Below, piece after piece: positions 1 through 8,612 of a stretch of 64,000 nt of DNA. The translations under genes and the position numbers were made by a program. Below the pieces are notes generated by a model. That model saw only the letters and a program-made list of their open reading frames with translations, was not told the DNA's origin and did no database searches. Numbering within the stretch: the stretch's first letter is position 1; every line of letters begins with the position of its first letter. The DNA comes from Rhizohabitans arisaemae (GTDB lineage Bacteria > Actinomycetota > Actinomycetes > Streptosporangiales > Streptosporangiaceae). The stretch spans positions 434,001 to 498,000 of the forward strand of contig NZ_BLRH01000034.1 of assembly GCF_025996515.1 (NCBI RefSeq), in the 5' to 3' direction.

Positions 1-32
1 CACACTGGTGGCCGGAGGAGTCGGGAGGTTTC

Positions 33-707
33 ATGCGCGTCGTGATCTGTGATGATTCGGCGTTGTTCCGCAGGGGGCTCGCCCTGCTGCTGCGGCATCT
101 GGGCGTCGAGGTGGTCGCCGAGATCGCGGACGTGGGCGAGCTGCGGCCCCGGCTCGCCGCCGAGCGGGTCGACGTCGTGATCCTGGACATCCGGATGCCG
201 CCGACCTTCACCGACGAAGGGCTGACCGAGGCCGTCGGGCTCCGGGCGCGGTTCCCGGAGCTGGGGGTGCTGGTCCTGTCGACGTACGCCGAGGCCGCGT
301 ACGCGACGCGTCTGCTGGAGGCGAGCCCGCGCGGGGTCGGCTACCTCCTCAAAGACAACGTGGAGAATCCGAGCGCCTTGCGGGACGCGCTGGAGCGGGT
401 CACCTCGGGTGGCGCCGTGGTCGACCCGGAGATCATCGGCATGCTGGTGCGGGCGCGGCACGAGGAGACGCTGGTGAACCGGTTGACCGACCGGGAGCGG
501 GAGGTCCTCGCGCTGATGGCCGAGGGGCGGTCGAACGCGGCGATCGCGCGGCGGCTGTTCGTGGGGGCCAAGACGGTGGAGGCACACATCGCGGCGGTCA
601 TGACCAAGCTGGACCTGCGTCCGGAACCGGAGGACAACCGGCGGGTGCTGGCCGTGCTGACCTGGCTGCGGCTCGGCGGCGGGCCACTGGAACGCGTCGG
701 CGGGTGA
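33..707 (+). CDS. LuxR/NarL-family response regulator
   Basis: A 224-residue two-component response regulator. The receiver domain covers about residues 1-125, with the acidic pair at D7-D8, the phospho-acceptor D52 in an ILDIRMP context and the conserved K of GYLLKD. A LuxR helix-turn-helix follows (about 150-210; TDREREVLALMAEGRSN and KTVEAHI motifs). The ATG is preceded by GGGAGG at ideal spacing. It converges with the histidine kinase at 930-2852, whose HisKA_3 type is the usual partner for NarL regulators, so the two are probably cognate and would control the adjacent ABC exporter (inference). Confidence 0.93.
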   Translation: MRVVICDDSALFRRGLALLLRHLGVEVVAEIADVGELRPRLAAERVDVVILDIRMPPTFTDEGLTEAVGLRARFPELGVLVLSTYAEAAYATRLLEASPRGVGYLLKDNVENPSALRDALERVTSGGAVVDPEIIGMLVRARHEETLVNRLTDREREVLALMAEGRSNAAIARRLFVGAKTVEAHIAAVMTKLDLRPEPEDNRRVLAVLTWLRLGGGPLERVGG

Positions 708-929
708 GCGGGCCTGGGTCGGCCCCGGCGAGCTTGGCAAACGGCGGAAGGGTGCCGCCGACGGTGCGCTCCGGCTCCGGCGCGGTAGGCCCGTGCCGCC
801 GTCTGGGCGCCTCAGGTTGAGCCTCGGCCTGGTTGCGGGAGCGGTCGTGGCAGCCCCGAGGTTGCGGCACACCTTACCCGGCTCCGGGTGCCGCCCCGTC
901 GCCCGCCTTGGCCGTACGGCGTGCGCGGC

Positions 930-2852
930 TCAGCCGGCGGGCCGGGCGGGGATCCGACCGGAGACCGCGGTGCCCTCCCCCGGTGCGGACTCGACGGTGA
1001 GCACGCCGCCGACGGCGCCGAGCCGGTCGCGCATGTTCACGAAACCGTGTCCCTGCCCGGCCCCGGGGGTGAAGCCGCGGCCGTCGTCGCGGACCTCGAA
1101 GCGGAGCTCCTCCTCTTCGGCGTGGATCCGCACCTGGACGAAGGCGCCGGGACCCGCGTGCTTGGCCGCGTTCTGGACGGCTTCCAGGCAGCAGAAGTAG
1201 ACGGCGGCCTCGACCTGTTCGGGATAGCGGTACGGCAGGTCGGCGGTGACGCGGTGGCGCAGCGGCAGGCGCCGGGTGGCCGAGCGGAGGGCTTCGCCGA
1301 GGCCGTGGGCGCGCAGCAGCGGCGGGTAGATGCCGTGGGCGAGTTCACGGAACGCCGCGTTGGTGGCGCGGACGACGCCGCGCAGCTCCTGAAGGAGTTC
1401 GGCCGCCGCGGCCGGGTCGGATTGCACGATCGCGCAGGCCAGGCCGAGTTTGACCGAGAGGGTGACCAGATGCTGCTGGGCTCCGTCGTGCAGGTCGCGT
1501 TCGATGGCACGGCGGGAGGCGTCGGCGGCGGTGACGATCCGCAGGCGGGAGGCGCGCAGCTCGGCGTTGCTGCGCCGGAGCTCCTCCAGCGACGCCTGGA
1601 GGGCGGAGTCCAGCCGCAGGGTGTGCAGGGCGAGGCCGACCTGGCGGGCGAGTTCGATGAGCACGCGGTTCTCCGCCTCGGTGAACTCGGGCGCCTCCGG
1701 GGTCCGCCGGACGACAAGCAGTCCGAGCAGGTCGCCGAGGTGCGCGGCCGGGACGACGCGGACCGGCGCCTGCCGCGGGTGACCGGCGAGCAGGTGGGGC
1801 AGCCACACCTCCGCCCAGGCGGCTCCCCCGATCGGGGTGCGCCCGACGACGAGCCGTTCCTTGTCGGTGAGGGTGAGCCGCGCGGCGGGGAGTTCGGGCA
1901 CGCTGACCGTGCGGCGGAGCATCCCCTCGGTTCCGACCCAGACCTCCGCGCCGGCCGGTCCCAAGGTGGCTTTGAGGGACTCCGTCAGCTGGAGCATCAG
2001 TTCGTCGAACGGCACCGCGCGGCTCATCCGGGCGCCGAAGCCGGCCAGGGTCTCCTCGGGGGTCTGGCCGCGCCTGGCCGACAGGGATCGGCCGAGGGAC
2101 ACCAGGCGGACGCGCAGGGGCAGCGCGAGGGCGACCGCGACGAGGGACGCCAGGATTCCGGCGATCAGGACGTCGCGGTCGGCGCCGACAGGCAGGCGGG
2201 CGATCCCGGCGATCAGCACCAGGTAGACGGCGACCACCAGCAGGGTGAGGCCCGCGGCGACCACGGCCTCCGCCAGGACCCGTTCCGCCGGCCCGGCCGT
2301 CGCGGGGAGCCGGCCGAGGAGCAACCCCGCGGGTGGCAGCGTCAGGGCGCCCAGGATCCACGGGATCGGCTCGCCGGGCAGGTCGAGCACCAAATGGAGC
2401 GCGATCAGGACGATGGCCGCGGCCGTGCACGCCACGGCCGCGGCGGCGACCCACTGCAGGGTACGGCGGTCCGCGGCCGAGGCCCCGCGGTGGCGGCGTA
2501 CCGCCGCGACGAGCGTGACCGCGAGGACACCCGCTCCCGCGGCGACCGCAGCACCTTGTTCGGGGGCCGCGTCGGCGGCGGCGAGCAGGGCCGTCCAGCC
2601 GAGCGCGGCGAGACCGGCCGCGGCGGCGGCGAGCCTGCGCCGCCGTGACCTGAGCACCCCGTCGGGAAGGCTCAGCCCGCAGGTCAGCCAGGCCGCCGGG
2701 ACAAGCGGGAGGCAGGCCGGCCACACGGCCGCCGCGGCCAGGGCCGCGGCGACCAGCCCTCCGGCGCGGGCGAGCCGGGCCTCCCCCACCCGGCCGAGCA
2801 GGACGGCGACCAGCGCCCAGACGGCGGTCAGGACCACCGGCGCCACCGTCAT
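930..2852 (-). CDS. membrane sensor histidine kinase, HisKA_3 type
   Basis: A 640-residue sensor kinase. The N-terminal part (about 1-250) is a series of Ala/Leu/Val-rich membrane helices, followed by a soluble GAF-like region (about 270-410). A dimerisation/phospho-acceptor helix carries the motif ERDLHDGAQQHL, and the C-terminal HATPase_c domain has an N-box (ENAAKH-like: VQNAAKHAG) and a GRG-type G-box (DDGRGF). It is the last gene of a minus-strand operon, ATPase (6011) - permease (5259) - kinase, starting 4 nt after the permease stop. That linkage suggests sensing of the exported compound or of envelope stress. The signal is unknown. Confidence 0.92.
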   Translation of the reverse strand: MTVAPVVLTAVWALVAVLLGRVGEARLARAGGLVAAALAAAAVWPACLPLVPAAWLTCGLSLPDGVLRSRRRRLAAAAAGLAALGWTALLAAADAAPEQGAAVAAGAGVLAVTLVAAVRRHRGASAADRRTLQWVAAAAVACTAAAIVLIALHLVLDLPGEPIPWILGALTLPPAGLLLGRLPATAGPAERVLAEAVVAAGLTLLVVAVYLVLIAGIARLPVGADRDVLIAGILASLVAVALALPLRVRLVSLGRSLSARRGQTPEETLAGFGARMSRAVPFDELMLQLTESLKATLGPAGAEVWVGTEGMLRRTVSVPELPAARLTLTDKERLVVGRTPIGGAAWAEVWLPHLLAGHPRQAPVRVVPAAHLGDLLGLLVVRRTPEAPEFTEAENRVLIELARQVGLALHTLRLDSALQASLEELRRSNAELRASRLRIVTAADASRRAIERDLHDGAQQHLVTLSVKLGLACAIVQSDPAAAAELLQELRGVVRATNAAFRELAHGIYPPLLRAHGLGEALRSATRRLPLRHRVTADLPYRYPEQVEAAVYFCCLEAVQNAAKHAGPGAFVQVRIHAEEEELRFEVRDDGRGFTPGAGQGHGFVNMRDRLGAVGGVLTVESAPGEGTAVSGRIPARPAG

Positions 2853-2856
2853 CTCC

Positions 2857-5259
2857 TCACTCCGTCCGCAGGACCTGGCCGAGCGGCAGCCGGGCGGCGG
2901 TACGGCCGGGGCGCACGGCGAGCACCACGGCGAGCAGGAGCGTCACCGGCCCGGCCAGGAGCAGGGCACCTTCGGCCAGAGGCGGCAGATAGGCCAGCGG
3001 GGTGATCTCGGTGACGATCCGCCACAGGGTACGGCCGAGCGCCGCCCCGATCGGCATCCCGAACGCCAGCCCCGCGATCGCCGGGAGCGCGGCCTGGACG
3101 ACGACCGTCCAGCGGGACTGGGGCCGGGTCATGCCGAGCGCGCGGAGCAGCGCGACCTCGCGCCGTCTGCGCCGTACGGCCGTGGTCAGGGCGTGGCCGA
3201 GCGCCCCGGCCGCCAGCAGGGCGAGGAAGGCCCCGAGTAGGACCGGCAGCCGCTGGATGTCACGGATCTGCGCCACCTCCGGGAGCTCCGCGGGCGCGAC
3301 GAAGACCAGGCCGCCCTCGATCCCCGGGGGGACGGCGGAATCCTGCAGCCGCCGCCCCACCTCCTCCACGTCCGCGCCCGGGCGCAGGGCGATCTGCGCG
3401 CCGCGGTACTTGTAGGGGACGTGGGCCCCGGCGAAGAGCCGGTCGTATCCACTGGGGGTGACCCACGCCCCCTCGACGTACCGGTTGTGCGGCCCGACCG
3501 GGACGAAGCCGATCCCGGTGACCGTCGTCGGCACGGGGGTCGGGCCACCGCCGAGCGGGAAGCGGTCGCCGACGGTCACGCCGAGCGCGTCCGCGCTGGA
3601 CGGCGCCAGGACGATCTCCTGCGGCGCGGACGGCATCCGGCCGCGCAGCAGGACCACGGGCGGCGCCTCACCCACCGGGTCGTGGGTGAAGACGGTGACG
3701 GGGACGCCCGCGGACTCGGCCACCGCGATCCGGGCGTGGTTGACGCCGCGCACCGCCGGATCCGCCGCCGTCTTCGCCAGGATCTGCGCGGAAGGCCCGA
3801 AGTCCTGGCCGTTGGAGCCGAGATGGATCTCCAGCTGGTGGGTCTGCCCGAACCGGGCCGGGTGCTCGGCCGCGTCGACGACCCCGGCGGAGAAGGTGAA
3901 CGCGGCGAGCACGCCGACGACACCGGTCACCGCGCCGAGGAGCGCCGGGCGGACCGGGACCGCGGTCCGGCCGCGCCCCGGCTCCAGGGCGAACCGCGCG
4001 CCGACGACGACCGGGACGGGCAGTCCCCAGCGGGCCGCCGTCCGGGCGACCGCCGAGCGGCGGCCCTGCCCGTCGTCGCGTTCGGCGAGCGGCGCGAGCG
4101 CGGCCGCGGCCGCGGATCCGGCCAGGACCAGGATCGGGGCGAGGAGCCAGCCCACCCCCAGGACCAGCGGGTCCACGTCGAACCCGGGGTCGGGTTCGCG
4201 TAGCGCCGCCGCGCCGATGGGCGTCCACACCGAGGCGGCCGCGGCGGCGGCGACACCCAGGGTGCTTCCGGCGAGGGCGGCCAGGAGCGGCCCGGCCGAG
4301 GCGCAGGCGACGGTCTGTCCTCTGGTCAGTCCCACGGCTCGCAGCACCCGCAGCTCGGCGGTGGTCGCGGCGATGTAGCGGGCGACCGCCTGGCCGACCA
4401 GGACGGACGCGGCGGCCAGGGCGGCGAGCCCGAAGGCGAGCAGGGACGCGGCGCCGAAGGCGGTGGCCTGGCGGACCGGCGCGGTGCTCTTGGCCTCCAG
4501 GTCCCACACGTCGATGTCGGAGCGGCCGGAGACGCGGGCCAGTCCGTCGCGGAAGGCGGGGATCGCCGCCTGTCCCCCGTGCAGCCGTACCAGGGCGTTG
4601 ACGGGGACGTCGTCGCCGAAGTTGGCGCGGTGGCGGGCGAACAGGGCGGGGGTGGGGAGGACGCCGCCGACTTCTCCGGCCCGTTCGGAGAACCAGGGTG
4701 AGCGGATGACGCCGACGATGGTGACGGGGACGGCCGGGCCGAGCGGAGGGGTGCCGGAGTCGGGGTTGTAGCCGGTTTTGACTTGGTCGGGGGACATCAG
4801 GCGCAGGGTCAGGCGGTCGCCGACGCCTCGGTGGTGGGCGCCGGGGAACCGGGAGCCGACCACGACCTCGTCGTGCCGGGCCGGGTCGGGGAGGCGGCCT
4901 TGCAGGACGACGGGGCGTTCGACGGTGTGCAGCAGCTCGCCGTCGACCGGGGGGAAGGTGGCCACGTAGTCGGGGACCTCGTCGACGGCGAATCCGGTCA
5001 GGGCGAATCCGGCGAGCGTCTCGACCTGTGGAAGGGCGCGGACCTTCGCCCAGTCGAAGCCGGGCTGGTTGGGCAGGACCGCCACCGTGGCGGGCAGGGT
5101 GGTCTGGCCGAGCCGGTCGACGGCGGTGGCGCCGCGGCGGGCGCCGGCGACGGGGGCGAGGACGGCCGCGGTGGCGAGGGCGACGAGCAGGGTGAGCATC
5201 GCCAGGGATCGGCGGCGGTGCCGCAGTTCCAGCCGGAGCCAGCTGAGGGCCGTGGTCAT
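2857..5259 (-). CDS. ABC transporter permease, two FtsX-like domains
   Basis: An 800-residue MacB/FtsX-type permease. One N-terminal membrane helix (about 18-40) precedes a large extracytoplasmic region and a three-helix FtsX domain (about 265-390). A second extracytoplasmic domain and a second FtsX domain follow (about 675-795), containing the typical RRRREVALLRALGMTRPQ loop. This duplicated layout is usual for actinobacterial permeases paired with a separate ATPase. Its ATG overlaps the ATPase stop as ATGA, so translation is probably coupled. A degenerate copy of part of this gene (around 3427-3540) occurs at 18750-18860. Confidence 0.93.
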   Translation of the reverse strand: MTTALSWLRLELRHRRRSLAMLTLLVALATAAVLAPVAGARRGATAVDRLGQTTLPATVAVLPNQPGFDWAKVRALPQVETLAGFALTGFAVDEVPDYVATFPPVDGELLHTVERPVVLQGRLPDPARHDEVVVGSRFPGAHHRGVGDRLTLRLMSPDQVKTGYNPDSGTPPLGPAVPVTIVGVIRSPWFSERAGEVGGVLPTPALFARHRANFGDDVPVNALVRLHGGQAAIPAFRDGLARVSGRSDIDVWDLEAKSTAPVRQATAFGAASLLAFGLAALAAASVLVGQAVARYIAATTAELRVLRAVGLTRGQTVACASAGPLLAALAGSTLGVAAAAAASVWTPIGAAALREPDPGFDVDPLVLGVGWLLAPILVLAGSAAAAALAPLAERDDGQGRRSAVARTAARWGLPVPVVVGARFALEPGRGRTAVPVRPALLGAVTGVVGVLAAFTFSAGVVDAAEHPARFGQTHQLEIHLGSNGQDFGPSAQILAKTAADPAVRGVNHARIAVAESAGVPVTVFTHDPVGEAPPVVLLRGRMPSAPQEIVLAPSSADALGVTVGDRFPLGGGPTPVPTTVTGIGFVPVGPHNRYVEGAWVTPSGYDRLFAGAHVPYKYRGAQIALRPGADVEEVGRRLQDSAVPPGIEGGLVFVAPAELPEVAQIRDIQRLPVLLGAFLALLAAGALGHALTTAVRRRRREVALLRALGMTRPQSRWTVVVQAALPAIAGLAFGMPIGAALGRTLWRIVTEITPLAYLPPLAEGALLLAGPVTLLLAVVLAVRPGRTAARLPLGQVLRTE

Positions 5260-6011
5260 CGGGTCTGCTCGGGTTCGATCCGGCCGTCACGCATCCGCAC
5301 GACGCGGCGGGCGCCGGCGGCGACGTCGGCGGAGTGGGTCACCATGACGATGGTCTGGCCGTCGTGGTGGAGCCTGCGGAAGAGCTCCAGGATCTCGACG
5401 CCGCCTTCGCTGTCCAGGGCGCCGGTCGGTTCGTCGGCAAGCAGGAGGGTGGGCCGGTTGACCAGGGCGCGGGCGATCGCGAGGCGCTGCCGCTGGCCGC
5501 CGGAGAGCACGGCGGGCACCCGGTGGGTTCGGTCGGCGAGGCCGAGCAGGTCCAGCAGGTCGCGGGCACGGGCTTCGGCGGCGGTTCTGCGCAGGCCGGC
5601 CAGGACGCCCGGCATGATCAGGTTGTCGAGGGCTGAGACGCCGTCGAGCAGGTTGAAGAACTGGAAGACGAGGCCGATGTGGCGGCGCCGGAAGCGGGCG
5701 AGGTGGTTCTCGTGGCGTCCGTCGACGCGTTCGCCGGCGACTTCGACGCTGCCTTCGTCGGCCGGGTCGAGTCCGGCGACGATGTTGAGGAGTGTGGACT
5801 TCCCGGATCCGGAGGGGCCCATGACGGCCAGGAAGTCGCCGCCGGGGACGTCAAGATCGACGCCGCGGAGGGCGCGGACGGGGGCGAGTTCGGCGGTGAA
5901 CGTTCGTTTGACCCCGCGGAGCCGTACCGCGAGGCCGGGGACCGGGGGTGGCGCCGTGACGGAGTCCGCGGACGGTTGCCGCGCTGGCGTAATGTGATCC
6001 ACGAGCTGCAT
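5256..6011 (-). CDS. ABC transporter ATP-binding protein (MacB/LolD type)
   Basis: ATPase partner of the downstream FtsX permease, probably energising export of a peptide, lipid or drug. It shows Walker A (GPSGSGKST), Q-loop (FQFFNLL), signature (LSGGQRQRLAIARAL), Walker B (LLADEPTGALD) and the H-loop (VTHS). The frame is open upstream to 6101, but the internal ATG at 6011 gives a normal length of 251 residues and lies inside an inverted repeat (5989-6014), so I chose it. No strong ribosome binding site precedes it, which would fit a leaderless or repressed transcript. The stop overlaps the permease start. Confidence 0.92.
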   Translation of the reverse strand: MQLVDHITPARQPSADSVTAPPPVPGLAVRLRGVKRTFTAELAPVRALRGVDLDVPGGDFLAVMGPSGSGKSTLLNIVAGLDPADEGSVEVAGERVDGRHENHLARFRRRHIGLVFQFFNLLDGVSALDNLIMPGVLAGLRRTAAEARARDLLDLLGLADRTHRVPAVLSGGQRQRLAIARALVNRPTLLLADEPTGALDSEGGVEILELFRRLHHDGQTIVMVTHSADVAAGARRVVRMRDGRIEPEQTR

Positions 6012-6014
6012 TAC
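5989..6014. promoter_or_regulatory. inverted repeat over the ATPase start codon
   Basis: Arms GTAATG and CATTAC, perfectly complementary and 14 nt apart, span the start codon of the ABC ATPase gene. The placement suggests a repressor operator for the exporter operon. The regulator is unknown. Confidence 0.4.
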
Positions 6015-6433
6015 ACATCCGGACCGGCCGGTAGGGGAAGGCGGCGGCCATGCTGTGACCGCGCTCGTCACCCTCCATCGATGCTGGGGGTGTTTGTCCA
6101 TTTGTGTAGGGGTACGCAGGAACCCACGAGGTCTGCGAGAAGATTCGGCGACTCACCCGTCGCCCGGCCGGCCCGGGCTTTCACGGGCTCCCTGCCGGGG
6201 GCGATCGCCAGACCGCTCATGCCGCGGCGGCGGACCGCCTGGCCGCGCTGTACGAGGCCGTCGACCCGATACGGCGCGGCGGCGTCTCCTCGCGCCGGTG
6301 ATCCTTGTGGTGTGCGCGCCCGGTGGAGTGCACACGGCGCGATCATCACGGGGACGGAGGGCCCGCGGGAACGAGAACGCGTTCACCGTTCCGAAGTCCG
6401 GGGAAAGGTGATCAAGCCGGTCTGTTCAGGCTA
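6012..6433. other. gene-poor stretch
   Basis: No convincing gene. Short open frames on both strands lack ribosome binding sites and recognisable motifs. The stretch presumably contains the promoter of the minus-strand exporter operon at its left end. Confidence 0.5.
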
Positions 6434-6534
6434 GTCGAGCAGGTCACGGCCGTCCGGGCCGCACCTTCGCCCAATGGGTCGAGGACAACCTTGCGCTTTT
6501 CCGCGTCATGGACAGGTTCTCGCGGAACCTGTGA
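6434..6534 (+). pseudogene. 3' remnant of an NmrA-like NAD(P)-binding gene
   Basis: In one frame this reads GRPGRTFAQWVEDNLALFR and then a stop at 6532. That is almost the same as the C-terminus of the intact NmrA-like protein at 15040-15855 (GRPGRTFAQWVGENLHLFR). The nucleotide match starts upstream at GTCGAGCAGGTCAC, where one base is missing compared with the intact gene, so the fragment is also frameshifted. Nothing of the Rossmann fold remains. Confidence 0.75.
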
Positions 6535-6609
6535 CCCGTGCGTTCCTCCATCGCCGCGTGTTTGCGGGCGCCCTCCGGGCCGGGTTGCGCGGCGCGGATC
6601 AGGGTCGGC

Positions 6610-6933
6610 TCACGCCACCACCGGCAGGCCACGCTCCAGGCCGGTGACGTGCAGCAGCCGGGAAACGAACGGGCGGGGCGCCGTCAGAGCCAAGGTGATG
6701 CCCATAGACCGGGCGCGGTGCTGGATGCCGACCAGGACGGCCAAGCCGCCGGCATCGCAGAACGACACCTCCGACAGGTCGATGACGAGCAGGCTCGTGC
6801 TGTGGCGCAGGGTGCTCATCAACCGCCGGCGAAGCGCTTCGCTGGTGAAGATGTCAATCTCGCCGGACAGATGGACGGTGGTCGGTCGTGACGGATCGGA
6901 CATACCAAGAGGGGCGGTGTCGACGACGGTCAT
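6610..6933 (-). CDS. STAS-domain anti-sigma factor antagonist
   Basis: A 107-residue single STAS domain of the SpoIIAA/RsbV type, which would bind an RsbW-like anti-sigma kinase. It has the core VIDLSEVSFCDAGGLAVLVG; the phosphorylatable position usually held by Ser appears as D-A-G, with a Cys just before it. The start at 6933 is chosen because AGGAG precedes it at good spacing; the frame upstream to 7173 shows no homology. DUF5994 genes such as the one next door often accompany STAS genes in actinomycetes. With no Ser at the usual site, control by phosphorylation is doubtful. Confidence 0.9.
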   Translation of the reverse strand: MTVVDTAPLGMSDPSRPTTVHLSGEIDIFTSEALRRRLMSTLRHSTSLLVIDLSEVSFCDAGGLAVLVGIQHRARSMGITLALTAPRPFVSRLLHVTGLERGLPVVA

Positions 6934-7051
6934 GGAAGTCTCCTTCTGGAGAGGCTGAAAGCGTTGGGATGCCTGCCGACCGGAAAGTCGGTACGCCGCT
7001 GAAACGCGTGGTGCCGAACCGGCTCGATCCGGTTGGCGGGCGTCACGTGGA

Positions 7052-7630
7052 CTACGTCGGCAGCCTGGTGGAGAGCCGCGTCTCCTGCCCGATGACCGAA
7101 CCGCCCTCGTTCCCCCGGTGGGCCGAGCCGTCGGCCGTCGCGCGGAGAGCGGGATCGGGCGGCACGGGCACAAGCGCGAAGATCGCGTCGTGGGTCAAGT
7201 CCGCCGTGTTCCGGACGGTGAGCTTGAGCGCGGCCTCGGCAGGGCCGACTGCGGTTTCCGGCGGAATGACCAGCAGGGCGACCGGCTCGCCGGAGGTGAA
7301 GGACAGGACGATCATCTGAGGACCGGCGTGGCGGAACCATTCGATGCGGACCTGCCGTCCGCGGGCCGGGATCCGGCGCGGGATGCGCCGCCACTCCTCC
7401 GGGTGCACGCGGACCAGCAGCGTGGTCCGCTGCAGCCGCTGGTCAACGGCGGCGATGAGATCGGGCAGCTCGGCGGTCGCGTCACGGGAGTAGGGCCACC
7501 AGGCCCCGTCCACCACGGCTCGCCGGTCCGGCACCGGGTGGAGACTGAGCCGAAGCGCGGAATCCACCCGAGGCATCCCGGATGACACGGAGCTGAGCGG
7601 TGCCCGTTGAGAAAGAAGTGCCGACGTCAT
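7052..7630 (-). CDS. DUF5994 family protein
   Basis: A 192-residue protein with the DUF5994 signature: the GAWWPYSRDATAELPDLIAA block, a central VRIEWFRHAGPQMIVLSF strand pair, and LLVIPPETA. The family is confined to actinobacteria and has no assigned function; it is commonly beside STAS or anti-sigma genes, as here. The C-terminal tail (about 160-192) is low-complexity. The ATG at 7630 is preferred over an in-frame GTG two codons upstream. A 20-bp palindrome lies just upstream. Confidence 0.85.
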   Translation of the reverse strand: MTSALLSQRAPLSSVSSGMPRVDSALRLSLHPVPDRRAVVDGAWWPYSRDATAELPDLIAAVDQRLQRTTLLVRVHPEEWRRIPRRIPARGRQVRIEWFRHAGPQMIVLSFTSGEPVALLVIPPETAVGPAEAALKLTVRNTADLTHDAIFALVPVPPDPALRATADGSAHRGNEGGSVIGQETRLSTRLPT

Positions 7631-7646
7631 GGTCACTCGACCTGCC

Positions 7647-7666
7647 CGGCCCCTTCGAAGGGGCCG
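7647..7666. other. 20-bp perfect palindrome (stem-loop)
   Basis: A perfect palindrome centred on TTCGAA with G/C-rich arms, 17 nt upstream of the DUF5994 start. It could fold as an mRNA leader hairpin, act as a terminator without a T-run, or serve as an operator. The sequence does not decide between them. Confidence 0.5.
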
Positions 7667-7921
7667 TGATCGTGAATCGCCGGGGGCGACGCCGACCTGA
7701 GTGCCAACGCTCGAGAAGACCTCGGTTTCTTCATTCTATCTCATGACTTCAGGAATCTGATGGTTACGGACAGTGGCCATCCGGTCGGCGGCCTCCTGTG
7801 GTGTCATGTCGGCGCCCCGTTGGCAGGCGGTGAGCCGGGCCGTTCCGCGACCTCCGCAAGGGAGCGCGGTTTGATGCAGCCGTGGGCGAAGGTGCCGCGG
7901 ATGGCCCGGCTCAGGCCGCGC

Positions 7922-8608
7922 CTATTGCGCGTTGAGCTTGCCCCGCTTGAGTTGCAGCACCTCGTCCGAGGCGTCCGCCACCTCACGGGAGTGCGTCACC
8001 ACCACCACGCACTTGCCCTCGTCGTGCGCCAGCTTCCGGAACACGGCGATGATCCCGGCCGCCGTCTCGTGGTCGAGACTGCCGGTGGGTTCGTCGGCGA
8101 AGAGGATGTCGACCTCGCAGGCCAGCGCACGGGCGATGGCGACGCGCTGCTGCTGCCCGCCGGACAGCTGCAGGGTCCGGCGGTTGTGCTCGGCGGCGTC
8201 CACCCCGAGCAGGTCGAGGAGCTCGACCGCGCGCTGCCTCTTGTTGCCCCGCCGTACCCCGGTGATCTCCATGGCGGAGGTGATGTTCTGGACCGCCGTC
8301 ATGTACGTGAGCAGGTTCAGCGATTGGAAGACGGTGGCCACATGACGGTTGCGGTAGCGGCCGAGGCCCAGTTCCGCGACGTCCCGGCCGCGGAAGCGGA
8401 CGCTGCCCGAGCTCGGTGAGTCCAGGCCGCTGGCCAGGGAGAGCAGCGTGGTCTTGCCGCTGCCGGAGGGGCCGATCACGGCGTACATGCGGCCCGGTTC
8501 GAAGGCGTAGCTGACGCCCTTGAGCACGGTGCGTCTGCGGTTACCGCTCTGGTAGGAGCGGGTCACCTCGGTGAGTTCCAGCACCGGAGCAGGCGCGTGG
8601 GAAGTCAT
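7922..8608 (-). CDS. ABC transporter ATP-binding protein (MacB/LolD type)
   Basis: A 228-residue ATPase with Walker A (GPSGSGKTT), Q-loop (FQSLNLL), signature (LSGGQQQRVAIARAL), Walker B (ILFADEPTGSLD) and the H-loop (VVTHS). It follows the permease at 8613 after 4 nt, so the two form one operon, permease first. The pair is divergent from the response regulator/kinase genes at 10262-12114. Such MacB-like pairs often export cell-wall-active peptides; the substrate is not known. Confidence 0.92.
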   Translation of the reverse strand: MTSHAPAPVLELTEVTRSYQSGNRRRTVLKGVSYAFEPGRMYAVIGPSGSGKTTLLSLASGLDSPSSGSVRFRGRDVAELGLGRYRNRHVATVFQSLNLLTYMTAVQNITSAMEITGVRRGNKRQRAVELLDLLGVDAAEHNRRTLQLSGGQQQRVAIARALACEVDILFADEPTGSLDHETAAGIIAVFRKLAHDEGKCVVVVTHSREVADASDEVLQLKRGKLNAQ

Positions 8609-8612
8609 CGCT

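Noticed and set aside
888-2648. 586-codon plus-strand frame
   Set aside because: Antisense shadow of the histidine kinase gene, low-complexity composition.
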